Part shown: piece by piece, positions 39,209-49,100 of the stretch
Numbering within the stretch: the first letter of the stretch is position 1
Layout of the letters: each line of letters starts with the position of its first letter
Source: Pseudomonadota bacterium
Lineage (GTDB): Bacteria; Pseudomonadota; Gammaproteobacteria; Burkholderiales; Gallionellaceae
NCBI GenBank assembly: GCA_021800795.1
Contig: JAJYYO010000019.1
Location: forward strand, 1-64,000
Length of the DNA stretch: 64,000 bases
Direction of reading: 5' to 3'
The notes under the pieces: model-generated
Told to the model about the DNA's origin: nothing
The model's database searches: none
Seen by the model: only the letters and a program-made list of their open reading frames with translations
Translations under genes and position numbers: made by a program

Positions 39209-39523
39209 ATGATGGTAACAACATTAACAAAAGCTGAGTTGGCCGATTTGCTGTTTGCGAAGGTCGGACTGAATAAACGCGAAGCCAAGGATATGGTGGA
39301 GGCTTTTTTCGAAGAAATTCGTGTGCAACTGGAGTTAGGCGAGAGCGTAAAGCTGTCCGGTTTCGGTAATTTTCAGCTGCGTGACAAGCCGCAACGTCCC
39401 GGGCGCAATCCCAAGACGGGCAAGGAAATTCCGATTTCGGCACGCCGTGTGGTGACATTTCACCCCAGTCAGAAGCTGAAAACGATCGTGGAAAAGTCCT
39501 ATCATGGAACCCCACAAACCTGA
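39209..39523 (+). CDS. ihfA: integration host factor alpha subunit
   Basis: IHF bends DNA at specific sites and shapes nucleoid, promoters and recombination. The 104-residue product ([27 protein letters not shown]) has the IhfA DNA-binding arm [20 protein letters not shown]. Two ATG codons in a row allow a start at 39209 or 39212. The end overlaps the merR-type gene by 20 bp, so the pair is translationally linked. ihfA after pheT is the usual proteobacterial order. Confidence 0.96.
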   Translation: MMVTTLTKAELADLLFAKVGLNKREAKDMVEAFFEEIRVQLELGESVKLSGFGNFQLRDKPQRPGRNPKTGKEIPISARRVVTFHPSQKLKTIVEKSYHGTPQT

Positions 39524-39899
39524 TTCAGAACTTCCGCCTATTCCCGCCAAACGCTATTTCACCATCGGTGAGGTCAGCGAACTGTGCGGGGTGAAAGCGC
39601 ATGTGTTGCGTTACTGGGAGCAGGAATTTACCCAGCTTAACCCGGTCAAGCGCAGCGGCAATCGCAGATACTATCAGCATCATGAAGTGGTGCTGATACG
39701 GCGCATCCGCGAACTGCTGTACGAGCAGGGTTTTACCATCAGCGGCGCCCGCAACAAGCTGGACGGCGCTCGCGAACCTGCCAATCAGTCTGAACAGGTT
39801 GCAGCGGAAGCATCAGGTCGTGCTGATGTCGCATCGTGCCTCGATGTTGCCGCGTTAAAACGCGAAATTCGCGACATCATCGCTCTGCTGGACGCGTAA
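39504..39899 (+). CDS. MerR-family transcriptional regulator
   Basis: The product of 131 residues has an N-terminal winged helix-turn-helix typical of MerR ([25 protein letters not shown]) followed by a short dimerisation helix; no metal-binding cysteine cluster or effector domain is seen. The MerR protein after ihfA is conserved in Beta- and Gammaproteobacteria, with an unknown role. It overlaps ihfA by 20 bp. The last gene before the proline tRNA. Confidence 0.92.
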   Translation: MEPHKPDSELPPIPAKRYFTIGEVSELCGVKAHVLRYWEQEFTQLNPVKRSGNRRYYQHHEVVLIRRIRELLYEQGFTISGARNKLDGAREPANQSEQVAAEASGRADVASCLDVAALKREIRDIIALLDA

Positions 39900-39942
39900 A
39901 AATCCTCCGTTCTTTGGCTTGCTCTGTTATAATGTCAAGCTT

Positions 39943-40019
<77 letters not shown>

Positions 40020-40194
40020 GTTAAATCAAGTGGTAAGTTGTTGTTCCTGCGGTGAGCGGGTGCTTGTGTTGCCAAACATTGAATCAGGTTTTCTCCACTT
40101 CAGATCGCAGCTGCCTGATTTTTTTATTCCATGGCCGTTCCCGAAGCAGGATTTTGAGCTATTCTGATCGCTTCTGCGTATAAGGATTAGAACA

Positions 40195-40977
40195 ATGATC
40201 ATGCCTGTCCTGTTTTTGTCGCATGGTGCGCCCAGCTTGCCGCTTGATGAGGGCGACACGGGGGCGGCCTGGCGACAAATTGCCGCAAGGCTCCCGCGCC
40301 CCTTGTCTATTCTGGCGATTTCCGCGCATTGGGAAACACGCATTCCGACTGTCGGCAGTGCCGTTCATCCGGAAACCATCCACGATTTCAGCGGTTTTCC
40401 GGAGGCGCTGTATGAACTTCGCTACCCCGCGCCCGGGGCGCCGCAACTGGCAACGGAGGTGGTGCAGCGTTTGCGGCAGGCGGGGATAGAAGCGGAACTC
40501 GATGAGACACGCGGTCTTGATCACGGCGCGTGGATACCCTTGAGTCTGATGTATCCGCACGGCGTTATTCCGGTCACGCAACTCTCAATCCAGCCGGAGC
40601 AGACCCCGGACTGGCACCTCGCTCTGGGTCGTGCGTTGCGCCCGTTGCGCGAGGCGGGCGTCCTGATCTTGGGCAGCGGTGCGATCACGCACAATCTGCG
40701 CGCTATTTTCGGGCATGCGCCGGGAGAGTCTGCGCCAGCGTGGGTTATTGAATTTTGCGACTGGATTGCAGACAGAATTAAGGCGGGTGATCTTGCCTCA
40801 CTCCTTGCTTATCGCACACTCGCTCCGTATGCCGTGCAGAACCATCCCAGCGATGAGCACTTGCTGCCGCTGTTCGTGGCGCTCGGTGCGGCGCATGACA
40901 TTGCCGATTCGCAGCACATGAATCGTGTGATGACCTATGGCATGCTGGCGATGGATGCGTTTGAATTTGCCGCTTGA
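40195..40977 (+). CDS. class III extradiol ring-cleavage dioxygenase (YgiD/DODA type)
   Basis: The 260-residue protein matches the LigB-superfamily DODA group, which cleave catecholic rings (4,5-DOPA for YgiD). Conserved metal-ligand histidines appear in LFLSHGAPSLPL (about residue 9), SAHWETRIP, LDHGAWIPLSLMYP and the C-terminal EHLLPLFVALGAA. Length is normal. The physiological substrate cannot be predicted. It stands alone between the tRNA and a convergent secreted-protein gene. Confidence 0.9.
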   Translation: MIMPVLFLSHGAPSLPLDEGDTGAAWRQIAARLPRPLSILAISAHWETRIPTVGSAVHPETIHDFSGFPEALYELRYPAPGAPQLATEVVQRLRQAGIEAELDETRGLDHGAWIPLSLMYPHGVIPVTQLSIQPEQTPDWHLALGRALRPLREAGVLILGSGAITHNLRAIFGHAPGESAPAWVIEFCDWIADRIKAGDLASLLAYRTLAPYAVQNHPSDEHLLPLFVALGAAHDIADSQHMNRVMTYGMLAMDAFEFAA

Positions 40978-41004
40978 TTCCGCCATCGAAAAATAAGCCG
41001 AAAA

Positions 41005-41490
41005 TCAGGGAGTCTCGGGCCTGTTTTCGATGAACAGTGCGTGGGCCGCATCATGTACCATTCCGGACAGCGCCTTGTCGTCGGGTTCGTCGCCTACCGA
41101 GGGGTGGGTATCCATGGTCATCTGGTAGTTCCCGTTAAGGTACAGCTTGACCTCGGCTCTGAGATACGTTTCCAGATTTGCAGGCGAAGGAAATCCGCTA
41201 TGGGAGCCGCCCTTCCATACTTTGCGCAAAGTCTTGAAAAACCAGACCGCCCGGTTGGGTGCGGTTTGCCCGGCAGGTTGCGATGCAACAAAATGCCAGG
41301 GAGCCGCAATTTCCTCCTGCATTCTGCTGGCCAAATAGCCGGCCAACTGCGCCTGCGTGTAGCCTGGAACTGTCCCCGATACCTCAACCACGATAGTGCT
41401 GGAATCAGGCGATGCAGAGGGTGTGGCGGCAGCCGCATCGGTTGCAAAAAATGCAAAAATAATCGCCGTTGTTAAAATTATTCCAGCCAT
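41005..41490 (-). CDS. secreted protein of unknown function
   Basis: With the ATG at 41490 the product has 161 residues and a signal peptide (MAGIILTTAIIFAFFATDAAAATPS, quoted in part), cleaved after an AxA. The mature part contains a WHFVASQPAG and NRAVWFFKTLRKVWKGG stretch and a conserved-looking YLRAEVKLYLNGNYQMTM segment; I do not recognise the family. The ORF-track start at 41655 adds 55 residues overlapping the porin end region. It lies 49 bp downstream of the porin on the same strand and may be in its operon. Confidence 0.65.
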   Translation of the reverse strand: MAGIILTTAIIFAFFATDAAAATPSASPDSSTIVVEVSGTVPGYTQAQLAGYLASRMQEEIAAPWHFVASQPAGQTAPNRAVWFFKTLRKVWKGGSHSGFPSPANLETYLRAEVKLYLNGNYQMTMDTHPSVGDEPDDKALSGMVHDAAHALFIENRPETP

Positions 41491-41539
41491 GGTGAGTTTG
41501 CCTTTCAAGCTTTGAAAGATGAGTGACAGACTTGCCTCG

Positions 41540-42898
41540 TTAAAATTCCTTGTGCACGCGGGCGCCGAAGAACGAGATCGGCCCGCGGTCGCGGTTATAA
41601 GCAGGATTGACGATATACTGGTAATCGAGTGTAAGCAATAAATGCTCAATCGCATCGACGGAATATGAGTAATAGGTTTCCATGATTTTTTCCAGACCGT
41701 AATGGGGTAGTTGTCCGTCTCCTATCAATATTCCCATTCCGCCGGCTGCAAAATAATTGCGGGCATTGCCGGACAAGCCATTGGCTACCACCGATAAACC
41801 GGCGGTGTCGTCGTGACGCCCCCAGCGATCACCCTTGAGAGACAGTCCCGCAGCGACTGACTGGTTGATCTCGGTAAATTCAAAAGCCTCCTTGCTGCCA
41901 TTGTTCATGCTGGCACGGGCAAAGGCGCCCAGATCGGCGGATAGCTCCTGTTCGACGTTGACCGCAGCGCCCGGACGCGAGCTATAACGCCGAACCAGTG
42001 CAGTGTCCGGCGTACTGTGGGTTTGCCTGGCCAGCAGCAAGGCATCCGCGTAACTTCCCATATTTCCCTGATTGACGAATCCCAGCAGCTTAACCTTGCC
42101 GGGATGCCCGTGCAATTGATGTCTCTCTTCCAGTTCGGCTACCCATTCGTGCTGGCTGAAGGTAGGATCCAGTACGGTGGTATTCGGAATGGTGGAGAGG
42201 TCGAAAAATCCGCCGCGCAAGGTCCATCTGGATTGTGTCCATTCAATTGAAGCGCCCTTGGTGAATCCCCATGCATCGGCCGCATAGTCGAATGCGCCTG
42301 AGTCCACAATTGACCAGTTCAAAAAATCCGAACGGGGATCATGCGCGTAGGTGTTGGTATCGAAAATATCCACGACGGAAAGTTTTCCTATCGTCAGAAT
42401 GACGTTGTCTGCCGATTGAGTGCGTCCCAGCTGATTGGCCGCCGGGGCGATGGTTTGCTCTTCCCCCCCCAGATTGACGACCTGGCGATAAAACGCTCTG
42501 GGCAGGCGCAGATAGGGCGTGTTGGCGCCTACCTTGTAGGCTTCGCCACTTGGAAAGCCGGCTACCCCAACGGTATTGCTCAGACCGAATCCCTGGTCTA
42601 TTTCCGGATTGACCCAAAGCTCGCCATTCCCTATACGCACGCCGGCAAATAGCGTGAGATCGGTTGTTTCGGCATCTCTGTTGGCCGGATTTAAACTGTT
42701 TTGCCCCTGATAAGGCGATGCGAATCCCGCGTGAGATTGGACAACGCCGGTAAATTGGCCGTACATGCCCCAGGATTGTTGTCCGCTTAGTGTGGCAACA
42801 GGGTCATCGGCGCCCGGAGTCTCCTGGGTTGGTGCGGCTATTGCGAGATGAGAAAAATAAAGCGCGGAAAACAAGGCTATCGGGATTTGTTTTGTCAT
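41540..42898 (-). CDS. OprB-type carbohydrate-selective outer membrane porin
   Basis: The ATG at 42898 gives 452 residues with a signal peptide (MTKQIPIALFSALYFSHLAIA). The mature protein resembles the OprB family: SWGMYGQFTGVVQSHAGFASPYQG near the start (in parts), ETTDLTLFAGVRI strands, GKLSVVDIFDTNTYAHDPRSDFLNW and a C-terminal phenylalanine (FFGARVHKEF), the usual outer-membrane signature. OprB porins pass sugars, but the group is diverse and the solute here is unknown. The ORF-track start at 43195 adds 99 untypical residues and is rejected. Confidence 0.87.
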   Translation of the reverse strand: MTKQIPIALFSALYFSHLAIAAPTQETPGADDPVATLSGQQSWGMYGQFTGVVQSHAGFASPYQGQNSLNPANRDAETTDLTLFAGVRIGNGELWVNPEIDQGFGLSNTVGVAGFPSGEAYKVGANTPYLRLPRAFYRQVVNLGGEEQTIAPAANQLGRTQSADNVILTIGKLSVVDIFDTNTYAHDPRSDFLNWSIVDSGAFDYAADAWGFTKGASIEWTQSRWTLRGGFFDLSTIPNTTVLDPTFSQHEWVAELEERHQLHGHPGKVKLLGFVNQGNMGSYADALLLARQTHSTPDTALVRRYSSRPGAAVNVEQELSADLGAFARASMNNGSKEAFEFTEINQSVAAGLSLKGDRWGRHDDTAGLSVVANGLSGNARNYFAAGGMGILIGDGQLPHYGLEKIMETYYSYSVDAIEHLLLTLDYQYIVNPAYNRDRGPISFFGARVHKEF

Positions 42899-43285
42899 AT
42901 TGCAGAACCTGACATGCCGCAGTAAGGCAATGTTTATTGTTGGATTTAACATCAATGAAATAATATGAAAGTAATGTTGCAGAAATGCTACGGTCTTTTG
43001 CGTTCTCCGGCGATTGGTTCGCTGACAGTCATGGTAGCATTCAGACACTGTCAGTGCGGGTAAAGCGTTAAAGCGAAAAAAAGTGCTCGGGCTGTTCCGG
43101 TTATCTAAAAGATGAATTCTATTCTCATGCTGCTTGTAGCGAGATGACTTGTGCAGGCTCGATATATACGGATTTGGCGCCAATAAACCATTCAAGTTCG
43201 ATGCTCATAAGGGCTATAGCCAACGAAAAGTCTGATAGACTTTCCATATTATCATGAACCGTTTTTTCGACGCTTACGACCCGGC
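42899..43285. other. 387-bp divergent spacer between porin and GGDEF/EAL gene
   Basis: No coding region is supported here. AT-rich sequences occur near both ends: a TATTAT-like -10 upstream of the plus-strand gene (ccatattatcatg) and attatttcattg upstream of the porin on the minus strand. No repeat of the heptad family is seen. Confidence 0.5.
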
Positions 43286-46048
43286 ATGAAGCCTTTCAAG
43301 AAACCGACCCTTAAAAAACTGGAACGCAGCAGACAACGCGCAGAGTTTCTGCTGAGCACCATCTTGCAGGCTATTCCCGATCTGATCTGGCTCAAGGATG
43401 AGGCGGGCGTTTATCTCGCCTGCAACCGGATGTTCGGGCGATTTTTTGGTGCGGCAGAAGTGGATATCGTCGGTAAGTCTGATTATGACTTTCTGGATCA
43501 TGATCAGGCCGACTCGTTTCGTGAACATGACCGCATGGCTATGATCGCAGAAAAACCCGACGTTAGCGAGAAATGGATCACCTTTGCCGATGACGGGCAC
43601 CGGGCCTATGTTGAAACCGTAAAATCGCCGATATTTGATATGGAAGGCGAGCTGATCGGGGTGCTGGGTATTGCTCGCGATATTACCGAACGGCACGAGG
43701 CTGCCGCGAAAATTCAGCGGCTCACCCAGCTTTATGCCGCGTTGAGCCAGTGTAATCAGGCCATCGTGCGCGCAACCTCAGAAGCGGAGTTGTTTGCACA
43801 GATATGTCTGGATGCCGTGCGGTTCGGCGGCATGAAAATGGCCTGGATAGGCTTGCTCGATGAGGCAGGCCGGCAGGTCAAAGCCGTGGCCTTTTACGGC
43901 GAGGGTGCAGAATATCTGCAAGACATACAGATTTCGGTGGATGCCGATCTGCCCGCCGGGCGCGGTCCGACGGGTGTTGCGATACGCGATAATCAACCGT
44001 ACTGGTGTCAGGATTTTCAGCATGATCCAATCACTGCACCCTGGCATGAACGCGGCGCGGATTTCGATTGGAGGGCATCGGCCTCGCTGCCGTTGCATCG
44101 AAATGGGGTGCCGGTCGGTGCTTTCACCCTCTATTCCGCTGAAGCTAACGCCTTCGATGAGGACTCGCGAAAGCTGCTGATCGAGATGGCGATGGACATC
44201 AGTTTCGCGCTGGACAATTTCGATCGCGAAGCGGTGCGCAAAAGGCTGGAATTGCAGAGTGAAAACGAGCGCTCTGTGCTGGAGTTGCTGGCCAGGGGCG
44301 AGTCCTTGACGGTGCTGTTGAGCCGCCTGGCCGGCAGTTATGAAGCAATGTATCCGGGGATGTTGTGTTCGGTGTTGCTGTTAAGCCCGGATGGCCGACA
44401 TCTTGAACACGGCGCGGCGCCCAGTTTGCCGCCAACTTATTGCAAAGCCATCGACGGTTCCCCCATAGGGGAGCGTGCATGCTCATGCGGCACGGCTGCC
44501 TACTTGGGAAAAACGGTCATTGTGCCGGACATCGCCCACGATCCGCTTTGGAAGGACTACAGGGATCTGGCGCTGAATCACGGGTTGGCGGCTTGCTGGT
44601 CCGTGCCGATTTTTTCCACACAACAGCAGGTGCTGGGTACCTTTGCGCTTTATTATTCGGCACCGCGCAGTCCGCAGCCCGCTGAAATGGCTAGCATGGA
44701 GCGTGGAGCGCATCTGGCAAGTTTGGCGATTGAGCGTGCGCAGACCGAGGCGCGCATCATGCAACTCTTCCACTTTGATTCACTGACCGGTCTGCCCAAC
44801 CAGATGCTGTTAAAGGAGCGCGTCGCTCAATCTGTGAGCCTTGCGCAGCAAACGGGCGCACAACTGGCGGTGCTGTTTCTGGATGTTGACCATTTCAAGA
44901 ATATCAACGATACCCTGGGCCATCGTGTCGGGGATGAATTATTGATCCAGTTGGCAGCGCGCCTGAAATCACTGATTCGCGAAGAGGATACCTTGTCGCG
45001 TCTGGGTGGCGATGAATTCATTCTGGTGTTGCCCGCTACGGATGTGGATGCCGCCGCTCAGGTAGCTAAAGCGTTGCTGGAGACGGTTGCACAGACCTAC
45101 CATATCGAACAATACGAACTGGTGGTGACGCCTTCCATAGGTATCGCCATGTACCCAACAGACGGCGCGGATTTCGACAAACTGTACCAAAGCGCCGATG
45201 TGGCGATGTATCGTGCCAAAAAAGACGGCCGCAACTGTTTTCGTTTTTTTACCAGCGAGATGCAGGCACGTTCGGCGCGACGTTTGCAGATAGAAAATGC
45301 ACTGCGCAACGCCTTGCTGCGCCAGCAGTTTCAACTCCACTACCAGCCCCAACTATCCATGCAGGACGGCAGGGTCACAGGCGCGGAGGCGCTGTTGCGC
45401 TGGCAACATCCGGAGCTTGGAATGGTATCGCCGGCGGAGTTTATTCCGATAGCCGAGGAAAGCGGGCAAATACTGGCGATAGGTGAATGGGTGCTGCGCA
45501 CAGCGGTACAACAAGCCAGGCGCTGGCTGGACAGCGGCCAGTCGCCGATCACGATATCGGTGAATCTGTCGGCAGTTCAGTTCAGGCATGTACACCTGAC
45601 GCAACTGGTGATGCAAATTCTTGAAGAAGCTCATCTGTCGCCTCAGTATATCGAGCTTGAACTGACTGAGAGCGTGGCGATGGATGCACCGCTGGCGGCC
45701 ATTGCAGTGATGGACGATTTGCATGCGCGTGGCATCCGCATGTCGATTGATGATTTCGGCACGGGCTACTCCAGCCTGAGTTACCTGAGAAAATTCAAGG
45801 TCGGCAAGCTCAAGATAGATCAATCCTTTGTGCGCGATATTTCAGACGACCCGGAGAGCCGGGCCATCGTGACGGCCATCATCACGCTTGCCAGCAGCAT
45901 GGGTTTTCAGACCATAGCAGAGGGTGTGGAAACTGCCGGGCAATTGGCATTTCTGCGCCTGCAAGGCTGTAACGAGGCGCAGGGTTATTACTTCAGCAAA
46001 CCGCTGTCCTCTGTGGAATTCGAGATGTTCATGCTCGATCAGAAATAA
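43286..46048 (+). CDS. PAS-GAF-GAF-GGDEF-EAL cyclic-di-GMP signalling protein
   Basis: The 920-residue protein has an N-terminal PAS domain (about 20-140; LLSTILQAIPDLIWLKDEAG), two GAF domains (about 155-310 and 335-485), a GGDEF diguanylate cyclase domain with an intact GGDEF at 574-578, and an EAL phosphodiesterase domain with EAL at 701-703 plus DDFGTGYSSLSYL and LKIDQSFV. Both catalytic motifs are intact, so it could make or degrade c-di-GMP. No membrane segment is seen, so it is probably cytosolic. The next gene, a giant coiled-coil protein, begins 127 bp downstream. Confidence 0.93.
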   Translation: MKPFKKPTLKKLERSRQRAEFLLSTILQAIPDLIWLKDEAGVYLACNRMFGRFFGAAEVDIVGKSDYDFLDHDQADSFREHDRMAMIAEKPDVSEKWITFADDGHRAYVETVKSPIFDMEGELIGVLGIARDITERHEAAAKIQRLTQLYAALSQCNQAIVRATSEAELFAQICLDAVRFGGMKMAWIGLLDEAGRQVKAVAFYGEGAEYLQDIQISVDADLPAGRGPTGVAIRDNQPYWCQDFQHDPITAPWHERGADFDWRASASLPLHRNGVPVGAFTLYSAEANAFDEDSRKLLIEMAMDISFALDNFDREAVRKRLELQSENERSVLELLARGESLTVLLSRLAGSYEAMYPGMLCSVLLLSPDGRHLEHGAAPSLPPTYCKAIDGSPIGERACSCGTAAYLGKTVIVPDIAHDPLWKDYRDLALNHGLAACWSVPIFSTQQQVLGTFALYYSAPRSPQPAEMASMERGAHLASLAIERAQTEARIMQLFHFDSLTGLPNQMLLKERVAQSVSLAQQTGAQLAVLFLDVDHFKNINDTLGHRVGDELLIQLAARLKSLIREEDTLSRLGGDEFILVLPATDVDAAAQVAKALLETVAQTYHIEQYELVVTPSIGIAMYPTDGADFDKLYQSADVAMYRAKKDGRNCFRFFTSEMQARSARRLQIENALRNALLRQQFQLHYQPQLSMQDGRVTGAEALLRWQHPELGMVSPAEFIPIAEESGQILAIGEWVLRTAVQQARRWLDSGQSPITISVNLSAVQFRHVHLTQLVMQILEEAHLSPQYIELELTESVAMDAPLAAIAVMDDLHARGIRMSIDDFGTGYSSLSYLRKFKVGKLKIDQSFVRDISDDPESRAIVTAIITLASSMGFQTIAEGVETAGQLAFLRLQGCNEAQGYYFSKPLSSVEFEMFMLDQK

Positions 46049-46175
46049 CTTCAATAAAACCCGGGATTTTTCGCATTCTGCTGAACTTCGCTTGTCAGCA
46101 TGAGTGCTATCTTGCTATTGTCGCGCAAGTTATATATATGTGAGCGCGTAGCGATCCACAAGATGAGGCAACAGC

Positions 46176-49100
46176 ATGTCACCACCTAACAAATTCCGCC
46201 TGGTTGGTAACGATAGCGAGGAGCATCGCGCCCAGTCTCAAGCCATACAGGAAGCCCGGGCACATCAGGAGGCCGAAACGCAGGCCGGATTTTCCGCGCA
46301 GGCGCGTGCGCGTGCCGAGGCCCATGCGCGCGCCATCGCACAAGCCCGTGTGAAAATGGAAATGGAGTTGATCGCTCAACTGGAAGCCAAGTGTCAGGAA
46401 GAGGCTCGGCTCTCAGAGCTTGCGCAGGCCCGCATGGAAGTGGAGAAGCAGCTGGCGGAGGAATTGCAGGAAAAGCTGCTGCTGGAAAAACGGCTGACAG
46501 AAGAAAATCAGGCCAGGGTGCTTGCCGAGCGCCGGGCTCAGGAGGAATTGACGCAACGTTTGCAGGCGGAACAGATTGTACGTGCGGCGGCTGACAACAA
46601 GATTCGTGCCGAAGGTGAGTTGCAGGAATTGGTCGAGCAACAATACCAGACGGAACTGGCGGCACAACAGCGTGCCGAAGCCGAAATTCGTGCCATCCGG
46701 GTTAAGGCAGACAGGTTGCAGGCGCAAATCGAGCAGGTTGTGAGTGAGCGCATGGCAAGGGAGCAATTGCTGCTGAGCCAGGCTGAGGAAAAGTTGCAAA
46801 TCGAGGCTCAGTTGAGTGCAGCTGCGAGTTTGCGCGTTGAAAGCGAGGCCGAGGTGTTGCGCCTTGCGCAGGAAAGAGCCGATAGCGAGCAATACGAGAT
46901 GGAGCAAATCGGCAAGCGGCTTGAGTCTGAGCGCGATGCGGCAAAAGCTGCAGAAAGTCGCAGCCGACTCGAACAGCAGGCTGCCGGCCTTGCTCGGGAA
47001 AAGACCAGCACTGATCTTACGATTGCACGACTGTTGCAGGAAAAGGTCAGGAAAGAGCAGGAAGCCATTGCGCTGCTCAGCGCAAGGCAACTGGCCGAGC
47101 AGGCAGTGGTTGAGGCGCATGCGGCGAGGGCTGAAGCCGAGTCATACGCGATTGCCGAACTCGAAGCCAGATTACAGGCCGAGCGTGACGCCGAACAGGC
47201 TGCGGTGGCGCGGGCGGAAGCAGAAAAAGCGGCAGTCGATCTGGCGATTCAGCGCAGTCATGCCGATGAGCAGGCAAAGGCCGCTGCCGATGCGCGCGTA
47301 CAGCATGAGCGCCTGGCCTATGAAGCAGCGAAACAACGGGTGCAAGTCGAGGCCAATGCGCGCATTGAGGCGGAACGCAAAATAACAGCCGAACAGGAAA
47401 CAGCCCAGTTATTGCGGGCGCGGATTGACGCCGATAAAAAAGCGGCCGAGCAGCATGAACAGACGCATGCTCTGTTGTTGCAGGAGGCGCATGATGCAAA
47501 TGAGCGAGTGGCAAGCGAAAGTCTGGCCTTGCAGGCGGCGGCCCAGAAAGTGTCGACCGGGCGAGATCAGCTGATTTTTGCACAGCAGCGCGCAGAACTC
47601 GAAATGCAGGCAACGCTGGCATTGGAATTGCAGTTGCAGGTCGAGGCGCAGGCGATAAGTGCGGCAAACGAGCGCATATTGGCGGCGCAACTGGCGCAGC
47701 GTGCGGCTGAAGAAAAGCTTCATATCGAGGCGGGATTGCTGGAAGCCGAGCAGCAGCGCGAGCAGGCGGAGCAATTGGCCCGCCAGCATCTGCTGGAAAA
47801 ATTGCAGCTCCAGAATGCAGCCTTGCAGGCTGCACAGTTGCGCGCCGAATCCCTGGCTAATGAAAAGTTGATCATCGAGCATGGCTTGCAGGCAGAGCAG
47901 GCCCTGATTGCCACAGCACAACAAAAAACATCGGTGATCGAACAGGCTGCTGAAGAGGCATTGCAGCGAATTGCGCTGGAAACCGAGGCGCTGCATGTTG
48001 CTCAGACGCAGCTTGAGGCGGAGACGCGTGCCATAGCGGCAATTGAAGCCAGGATGGCGGCCCAATTGCAGGCAATCGAATCGGACAATCAACGCATTGA
48101 AATGGAGGTGCGTGCGCAGGAAATCGCCGAAACAATGCGCCAGCTTAACGAACGTGCCAATCAGGATGCGAAAGAGCAGGAGCAGGCTGCAATTCGCGCC
48201 TTGAATATTGTCAAGCTGCGGGCCGGTACTGAGAGGCTGGCACTCAAACAAAAGGAAGACCAGATTCACGCCGAAGCCTTGGCGACGGCAGCCTTACAGA
48301 AGCAAATGAGCGAAGCCAGGCAGGCTCATGAGCAGGCTTTGTTGCGTGCCGAGAATATGGCCAAACTGCGAATTGCTGAAGTGCAAGAAGCGACCCGTCT
48401 GGAAGAGGAACGCATCCGCAGCGAAGCCGTCGCCGCTGTCGCAGCGCGTAAACAGGCCGAAGTCGCCAGAGCCGCTACCGGGGCAGCTGTTTTACGCGAA
48501 CAGCTGGCAGCGCAGTTGGATGAACAGGAAGCGTTGCGTCTGGCGAACGAACGTGAATTGCTGGAGCAGCTGGAGCAACGTGCAGCACTTGAAGAACAGG
48601 CGAGTGTGGCGGTGCAGGCCCGCCTTGAGGCGGAACAGCAGGCCTGTGAGGCCGAACAATTAAAAATTGCCGCTGAACAACAGGCAAGGCAGCTGGCTTT
48701 GTCGCATGAACAGGCGCAACGGCAGGCGGCTGAAGCCGAACAGGAAAAAATTCAAAGCGAAGAAGCGGCCATCATCGCGGTAAATCAGTTGGAACAGATT
48801 GGCAGAGAAGCCAGGCGGCTCGCTGAAGAGCGCGAACAGATGGCAAGACACCTGATTGAGCGCGAGCAGCAGCGTCTGGAAAATGAGCGCGAGTTGCAGG
48901 CACAGCAAGCGCTGCACGACGCCTTGATGGCTGAGGCGGCAGAGGCGCTGCAATCACGTCTGGCAGCGGAACATCAGGCTTGCGAGGCAGAACAGTTACG
49001 AATTGCCGCAGAGCAGCAGGCAAGCCAACTGGCTCTTGCACATGAGGCGACACAACGTCAGCTTGTTGAAGCAGCACAGGAAAAAATTCGCCTTGAAGAG